NCBI GenBank assembly: GCA_002408205.1
Contig: DHQY01000003.1
Coordinates: 1-64,000, forward strand
Direction of reading: 5' to 3'
DNA from: Bacteroidales bacterium UBA5326
GTDB taxonomy: Bacteria > Bacteroidota > Bacteroidia > Bacteroidales > UBA932
DNA: 64,000 nucleotides
Part shown: positions 59,872-64,000 of the stretch, in pieces
How the letters are laid out: every line of letters starts with the position of its first letter
Position numbering within the stretch: the stretch's first letter is position 1
Notes under the pieces: generated by a model
The model's input: the letters and a program-made list of their open reading frames with translations, nothing else
What the model was told of the DNA's origin: nothing
Databases searched by the model: none
Translations under genes and position numbers: made by a program

Positions 59872-60652
59872 CGCCGAAAACGCATTCTGCTTCTATAATG
59901 AGTCTTTTGTTGTTGTCCTTATTGTTTACCGGGTAGGCACGTTTGTCGTTAAATGCACCAAAAACGGAGTCGGAGCGGATCTCCACATACCAGTCCTCGG
60001 GTACGTATATGGTTACTCCTCCAAATACCATGCTGATTTTAAGGTATGTACTGCCTTCATTGAGGTCGGTACGGCGAAGGTCCAGTGACATGCCTCCAAA
60101 GACCGTTTCAATGGATCCTCCTTTAAAATACGGATCCAGAAAGACCTGATCCGAGCCGCTAAAAACGTGGCTGATACGAACGTATCCGTTTCCCGAATTA
60201 TGGTAGCTTGTATATCTGCCGTTCCTGCCATGTTCTTTGTCGAATGTGTTTCCGCATGGTTTACCGGAACGGGCCCTGGCAAAAATGAGAATTCCCACAA
60301 TGATTAAGGCGACCGGCCAGATAGTATGCCAACCAAGGCCCGAGATCCAGTCGAACCCATAGAATCCTGCAAGGGATGCAATGCGGGGAAGTATAAAGAA
60401 AAACCCGATGGCACACAAAATGATCCCCTGTGTGATCTGCCGTTTAGCCAGCGATACCAGACCAATGGCTATAAGAAGCATTTGCCACGATATGATAACA
60501 TGTCTCCATTCATAAGACATCCATCCGGCATGATAGGCGGTAAATACAAGCCCGATGGTTATTAACATCAGGCCAAAAACGATTCCTCCGGTAGGGAAAT
60601 GTTGAGGCCTTCTTTCATAATTTTTTTCTGGTTGTTGATCAAGAATTTCCAT
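59855..60652 (-). CDS. LiaF-like envelope stress membrane protein
   Basis: The 265-residue protein has four membrane helices in the first part (about 24-45, 53-70, 74-93, 108-125) and a C-terminal cytosolic beta-rich domain (about 160-265) with repeated VFGG/VFGA turns (FSGSDQ, ETVFGGMSLDLRRTDL, SMVFGGVTIYVPEDW, DSVFGAF, CVFGGGEVK). This matches the LiaF family, which in Firmicutes restrains the LiaRS two-component system. The partner here is the membrane LytTR regulator, cotranscribed with a 17-bp overlap. The pairing suggests LiaF-like sensing linked to LytTR control. Confidence 0.87.
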   Translation of the reverse strand: MEILDQQPEKNYERRPQHFPTGGIVFGLMLITIGLVFTAYHAGWMSYEWRHVIISWQMLLIAIGLVSLAKRQITQGIILCAIGFFFILPRIASLAGFYGFDWISGLGWHTIWPVALIIVGILIFARARSGKPCGNTFDKEHGRNGRYTSYHNSGNGYVRISHVFSGSDQVFLDPYFKGGSIETVFGGMSLDLRRTDLNEGSTYLKISMVFGGVTIYVPEDWYVEIRSDSVFGAFNDKRAYPVNNKDNNKRLIIEAECVFGGGEVK

Positions 60653-60686
60653 AATATATAAATTGTTTTGTGAATGATTTCCGGTG

Positions 60687-60718
60687 CAAAACTAGGCGCC
60701 AGATCATCCGCAATCAAT
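60687..60718 (-). promoter_or_regulatory. Promoter of the LiaF-like/LytTR pair
   Basis: On the minus strand ATTG (plus 60715-60718), a 20-bp spacer and TAGTTTTG (plus 60687-60694) fit the consensus. A perfect palindrome CGGTG-AA-CACCG lies 8 bp upstream (60726-60737) and may be an operator. Confidence 0.7.
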
Positions 60719-60725
60719 AATAAAT

Positions 60726-60737
60726 CGGTGAACACCG
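60726..60737. promoter_or_regulatory. Palindrome CGGTGAACACCG, possible operator
   Basis: A perfect 5-bp inverted repeat around AA lies just upstream of the LiaF/LytTR promoter, downstream of the alkaline phosphatase stop. It lacks a following T tract, so it is not an obvious terminator. A regulator site is an inference. Confidence 0.4.
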
Positions 60738-60771
60738 GTCAATATCCCGACGAACAAACGGATTAAGGGGT

Positions 60772-61986
60772 CTAATATGCGACGCCCATGGCCTGGCATA
60801 TCTTCTTTGGGATCTCGGTGTTATCCATTCTTCCCCCGAAAAGATTGCTGCCGGTTCCTGTGGCATATACCGGAACAGGGATGCCGGTATGGGCCGATGT
60901 CGTCCAGCCGATTTTTGCCATAGCGTTCATTTGGCTGACAAGGAGGGCCTCGTCTTTTTTTCCGTTGGCGAACAGCGCATCTTTCGACTGGCTTTGTGGA
61001 CCCAATTCGTTGAAGAGCATTACATACTCGCTTACCGAGCCCAGCGCCAGTCCTCCGGTTTCATGGTCGGCAGTAACCACAATGAGTGTCTCGTCGGGAT
61101 GTTTCTGTGCAAAAGCAATGGCCACCTGCACGGCGTCAGCCATATCGAGAACTTCCATCAGCGCCGTTTTCCCGTCATTGGAATGACATGCCCAGTCTAT
61201 TTTTCCCCCTTCACTCATAAGGAAAAAACCTTTTTCGTTGTCCAAAAACTCAATGGCGGCAGCCACAATCCCGGCCTGCGTGAGATCCCCTTCTTCCCTG
61301 TCAATGGCATAAGGAAGGTCTTTCAGGTAGTTCCGGTCTTTATTTTGGAGCAAGATCATTTTTTCGTTCTTATCTTTTAGCTCGTTAAACTCAGCGGCCC
61401 CATAGGCAACCGTATAACCGGCCTTTTCTATCAATGTAAAGACAGATTCCTGGTTATCCTGTGCACCGGATGGTTGCAAAAAGCCTCCGCCCCCGAAGAA
61501 ATCGAATCCCGAAACCGGAAGTTGGACTGCAATGGAATAGTAATCGCTTCTGGCGCCGGCATGCGCATAGAAGGCACCCGGGGTGGCATGGTCGAGCGTA
61601 ACGGTACTGGTAACGCCCACCTTATAGCCTGCATCCTTTATTTTATAGGTTATGGCAGTAAGGTCCGACGTGTCGGGCCGTACGCCCAGCATACCATTAT
61701 TGGTCTTCTCGCCTGTAGCCAGGGCAGTTCCGGCCGCAGAAGAACAGGTAATGATATTGCTGGCGCTATAGGTTGTGGCTGTCCCCAGGACCGGAAACTG
61801 CGAAAAATTCAGGGGATAATTTCCTATTTTCCCGTCTTGCGCAGCCTGGTATGCTTCTGCCAGGGCAACCTGACCCAGGCCCATGCCGTCACCAATAAAG
61901 AAGAAAACATACTTTGCGACAGGTGTTTTTTCCTGACAGCCTGATAAACAGATAAGAAATAATAATATGGATAAAAAACGTCTCAT
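60772..61986 (-). CDS. Alkaline phosphatase, lipoprotein
   Basis: From ATG 61986 the 404-residue protein has a lipoprotein signal (ICLSGC) and the alkaline phosphatase fold: FFIGDGMGLGQV (metal Asp), ITCSSAAGTALATGEKT with the Ser nucleophile (Cys where E. coli has Asp before it), TLDHATPGAFYAH, SEGGKIDWACHSND, and VTADHETGGLALG and TSAHTGIPVPVYATG with metal His residues. It hydrolyses phosphate esters at the outer surface or periplasm. It has its own promoter just after the ExbD terminator. No Pho box is evident. The ATG at 62088 overlaps exbD and is rejected. Confidence 0.91.
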   Translation of the reverse strand: MRRFLSILLFLICLSGCQEKTPVAKYVFFFIGDGMGLGQVALAEAYQAAQDGKIGNYPLNFSQFPVLGTATTYSASNIITCSSAAGTALATGEKTNNGMLGVRPDTSDLTAITYKIKDAGYKVGVTSTVTLDHATPGAFYAHAGARSDYYSIAVQLPVSGFDFFGGGGFLQPSGAQDNQESVFTLIEKAGYTVAYGAAEFNELKDKNEKMILLQNKDRNYLKDLPYAIDREEGDLTQAGIVAAAIEFLDNEKGFFLMSEGGKIDWACHSNDGKTALMEVLDMADAVQVAIAFAQKHPDETLIVVTADHETGGLALGSVSEYVMLFNELGPQSQSKDALFANGKKDEALLVSQMNAMAKIGWTTSAHTGIPVPVYATGTGSNLFGGRMDNTEIPKKICQAMGVAY

Positions 61987-62006
61987 TATAAAAAAATATG
62001 ATGTAA

Positions 62007-62037
62007 CAAAAGTAAAAAAAAGAGAGCCAATGTCAAG
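62007..62037 (-). promoter_or_regulatory. Promoter of the alkaline phosphatase gene
   Basis: On the minus strand CTTG (plus 62034-62037), a 19-bp spacer and TACTTTTG (plus 62007-62014) fit the consensus. The -33 lies within the loop of the terminator hairpin of the preceding genes. The ATG is 20 bases after the -7 box. Confidence 0.62.
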
Positions 62038-62050
62038 ACACGGCTCTCTT
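62014..62050 (-). terminator. Intrinsic terminator after the ExbBD cluster
   Basis: AAGAGAGCC (62020-62028) pairs with GGCTCTCTT (62042-62050), and the loop holds a smaller TGTC-AA-GACA stem. The 7 As at 62014-62020 give the T tract for the minus strand; Ts on the other side make it nearly bidirectional. It ends the transcript from exbD (stop at 62069). Confidence 0.87.
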
Positions 62051-62068
62051 TTTTCTTTAGATAAAAAA

Positions 62069-62548
62069 TCAGAATGATGTGTTTTCAACCTTTTTACGTG
62101 TCGAATACATGATCTTAAGTGCAGAACAACGGCGAAGCTCTTGCTTTACGTCAGTTACGATACCCATACGGACACTTTCATCTACTTTTAGATTTACTGT
62201 CATAAAAGGACGGTCTGCTTCCGACATGGATTCGCGGGCAGCTGCCACAAAGTCACGGATATCTTCCACAGTACTGAAAGAATCGTTCAACTGGATGCGG
62301 GCATCGGTTCCGTATTGAGCCTGATAGACCTGAAGAGGAGTTCCTATGTTAATGTAACTGGCCAGGTCCTTACGCTCCAATTTGGCAATTTCGGTGGCCT
62401 CAGGTACTTTAACCATAACAACCCGTTCGGTCTGACGGAAACTAACACTGACCATAAAGAAGAACAAAAGCATGAACACTACGTCGGGCAATGAAGCCGT
62501 ACTGATAGGTTTTAAGCCTTTATCACGTTTGGTTTTGAATTTTGCCAT
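62069..62548 (-). CDS. exbD: Biopolymer transport protein ExbD (second copy)
   Basis: The 159-residue protein has the ExbD pattern: short basic N-terminus (AKFKTKRDKGLKP), one membrane helix (about 20-42) with the conserved Asp in STASLPDVVFMLLFFFMV (near residue 22), then a periplasmic domain. ExbD couples proton flow to TonB or a similar protein. It follows the first exbD by 12 bp, and a strong terminator follows it. Two unlike exbD copies in a row are usual in Bacteroidetes. Confidence 0.92.
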   Translation of the reverse strand: MAKFKTKRDKGLKPISTASLPDVVFMLLFFFMVSVSFRQTERVVMVKVPEATEIAKLERKDLASYINIGTPLQVYQAQYGTDARIQLNDSFSTVEDIRDFVAAARESMSEADRPFMTVNLKVDESVRMGIVTDVKQELRRCSALKIMYSTRKKVENTSF

Positions 62549-62560
62549 AGTACTTGTCTC

Positions 62561-63142
62561 CTATCTTCTGGTTTTAGTAACTTCTCTGGGCTCTTGTTCG
62601 GAAATGTTCTGAGGAATGGCCTCACGCGCAATTTCCTGTTGAGTTTCGTCCAGCGCAGCGTATTTCTTTCCCCAATGTTGCATGGCGAATTCGTCCCGAA
62701 CTTCATTGAACGCTTTCATTAATTCGTTTTGCACCTGTATATAGGCTTCATAAGAAGTACCACGGTCATTCTGAAGGGATACAACGGCCCGGGATACCAT
62801 GTAGGGCCCGAAGCCTTCTATGTTCTTTTCCTTTTTTTCCGGAAGGTTAGGCAGATTCGCAGGGTTGGTGATGAATTCCTTGACTTTGTCTTTTAACATG
62901 TAGATCTCCATTGGCTGTCCTCCGGCAAACAAACGGTCACTCCTGTTGATCAGTACCACCATGATATTCCGTTTGTTAATTTGCTCGGCTTCTACTTTTT
63001 GATTTTCGTCCGGCATAGGAGGGAGACGGCGTTGAATACCTTTATCCACGTCCATGGAAGTCGTCACCAGAAAGAAAATAAGCAGCAGGAAAGCTATATC
63101 TGCCATTGAGCCTGCATTAATTTCCGGTGTTGGTTTTGCCAT
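62561..63142 (-). CDS. exbD: Biopolymer transport protein ExbD (first copy)
   Basis: The 193-residue protein begins AKPTPEINAGSMADIAFLLLIFFLVTTSM with the membrane helix (about 13-30) and the conserved Asp near residue 15. The periplasmic part is longer than in the second copy and ends with a charged tail. It is cotranscribed with the second exbD and with the 141-residue membrane protein upstream. The two ExbDs may form a mixed complex with ExbB. Confidence 0.92.
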   Translation of the reverse strand: MAKPTPEINAGSMADIAFLLLIFFLVTTSMDVDKGIQRRLPPMPDENQKVEAEQINKRNIMVVLINRSDRLFAGGQPMEIYMLKDKVKEFITNPANLPNLPEKKEKNIEGFGPYMVSRAVVSLQNDRGTSYEAYIQVQNELMKAFNEVRDEFAMQHWGKKYAALDETQQEIAREAIPQNISEQEPREVTKTRR

Positions 63143-63162
63143 AATATAATAGTTTTACTGAA

Positions 63163-63588
63163 TTAATTTTTTTTAAGGCCATTAAATACAGAACCGCCAA
63201 CAATGGATATTAATGCAACTCCAAGAAGGAAGTATGTTACTAAAAGGCCTGTCTCGGTTAATTTCACGGCAGAACCTTCATGAACTGCTCCCGAGGCCAG
63301 GACGACCGGAGTTGCAGGGGCAAGAAGATATGCACCTCCAAGGACAACAATAGTCCCGACAAGGATTAAGATGACGGACTTGAAATTAGTCTTGCGTTGC
63401 CTGAAGGTCAGTATAGGCAATGCAATGATTAATACAATCGCAAGCGCAAGCATAATATATGCCCAATCAAGAAAGGCATATGTCCAGCCTTCCACGTTAT
63501 TCCCGCCTATATTGATATAATATAAAACGGTCATAACCAAGCTGACAGCCATGAGGGCAATAAGGGATATTTTCGCTAATTTATTCAT
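63163..63588 (-). CDS. Conserved membrane protein of the ExbB-ExbD cluster
   Basis: The 141-residue protein has four hydrophobic helices (about residues 7-26, 38-60, 73-92, 112-133) with short loops. It has no motif I can name. Its place between exbB and the exbD pair recurs in other Bacteroidales, which suggests a part in the same motor complex, but no activity is known. It is 9 bp from the end of exbB and 20 bp from exbD. Confidence 0.8.
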   Translation of the reverse strand: MNKLAKISLIALMAVSLVMTVLYYINIGGNNVEGWTYAFLDWAYIMLALAIVLIIALPILTFRQRKTNFKSVILILVGTIVVLGGAYLLAPATPVVLASGAVHEGSAVKLTETGLLVTYFLLGVALISIVGGSVFNGLKKN

Positions 63589-63597
63589 TGTTGCGAT

Positions 63598-64000
63598 TTA
63601 TTTTTCGTATTTTACCAACATATCAATGAGGGCAATAGAGGCATCTTCCATCTGAACGGTGATCTTCTCGATTTTTGACAGCAGGTAGTTGTAAAAAAGC
63701 TGGAGGATGATAGCTACAATCAAACCACCAATGGTTGTGATCAAAGCAACTTTAATACCACCGGCAACAACGGTCGGGGAAATATCTCCGGCAGCTTCGA
63801 TGGCGTCGAATGCAGCAACCATCCCGACAACAGTACCAAGGAATCCCAACATAGGGGCAATGGCAATAAAAAGCTGGATCCAGGAAAGGTTCTTTTCAAG
63901 GAATGTCATTTGAACACCTCCATAAGAAGTCACTGATTTTTCTACAGCTTCAAGGCCCTGATCTGCACGGGAAAGTCCCTGATAGAAAATACTGGCCACG
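63598..64000 (-). CDS. exbB: MotA/TolQ/ExbB proton channel protein (partial, N-terminus outside)
   Basis: The visible 133 residues are the C-terminal half of an ExbB/TolQ protein: membrane helices at LFIAIAPMLGFLGTVVGMVAAF and KVALITTIGGLIVAIILQLFYNYLL, with the conserved Pro and Thr residues that line the proton path. The start codon lies beyond the window edge, so the apparent start at 63999 is not real. It is the first gene of the cluster visible here and would form the channel with the two ExbDs. Confidence 0.93.
   Translation of the reverse strand, partial: VASIFYQGLSRADQGLEAVEKSVTSYGGVQMTFLEKNLSWIQLFIAIAPMLGFLGTVVGMVAAFDAIEAAGDISPTVVAGGIKVALITTIGGLIVAIILQLFYNYLLSKIEKITVQMEDASIALIDMLVKYEK

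Overview
The window reads as a chromosomal stretch of a member of the Bacteroidetes, most likely order Bacteroidales. The reasons are many promoters with the TAnnTTTG -7 box and upstream TTTG, genes without clear Shine-Dalgarno sites, lipoproteins with short spII signals, an ExbB/ExbD/ExbD cluster with an extra small membrane protein, a threonine pair in which an ApgM-type protein stands where homoserine kinase is expected, an HU-CCDC81 type membrane protein, a FISUMP lipoprotein, and RF2 with a programmed frameshift. I see no phage, insertion sequence, CRISPR array or integrase. The content is core metabolism, translation, DNA repair and cell envelope.

Layout. 1-376: 3' end of 16S rRNA, tRNA-Ile and tRNA-Ala, closed by a strong terminator with no 23S following. 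391-4460 (-): nadB-nadC-nadA for NAD synthesis, and an HU-like membrane protein. 4497-7473 (+): tRNA-Asn, then a Thr/Ile-rich leader peptide with an attenuator, an ApgM-type homoserine kinase and thrC. 7470-14100: mntP, a periplasmic asparaginase, then metG, dnaG and trpS (-). 14182-19056: aroA-aroC, recA (-), rlmN-recX. 19064-24143 (+): a self-contained gene for a 54-residue protein, a YgjP-like metalloprotein, prfB and an AddA-like helicase-nuclease. 24133-27797 (-): two apbE paralogues and a D-aminoacylase. 27847-30149 (+): FISUMP lipoprotein and two TPM-domain proteins. 30009-32169 (-): phoH and capA, which overlap each other and the TPM gene. 32261-35147 (+): SPOR lipoprotein, gcvT and an M28-TonB fusion. 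35148-38812 (-): yitT and leuS. 39016-40730 (+): an AraC-type regulator pair. 40708-43585 (-): trkA, DUF2795, cobalamin adenosyltransferase and an ABC ATPase. 43699-47518: folE, cca, an HsdR_N-like protein, a coiled-coil protein and holA. 47515-59060 (-): a 13-gene co-directional run from ahcY to alr. 59101-64000 (-): LytTR/LiaF-like pair, alkaline phosphatase and the ExbBD cluster, cut by the window edge.

Themes. Gene packing is extreme: eight of the nine convergent CDS pairs overlap at their 3' ends and the ninth abuts. In one case (TPM gene against phoH) the overlap is 141 bp and gives phoH a low-complexity tail that is the exact antisense of a glycine-rich repeat. Several proteins have altered active sites: one ApbE paralogue lacks the metal-binding Asp and Thr, and the M28 domain lacks its catalytic Glu. 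The items most worth following up are the 54-residue protein with no basic residues, the phoH overprint, the thr leader without thrA, the 16S unit without 23S, and the capA/phoH junction at an A8 run.
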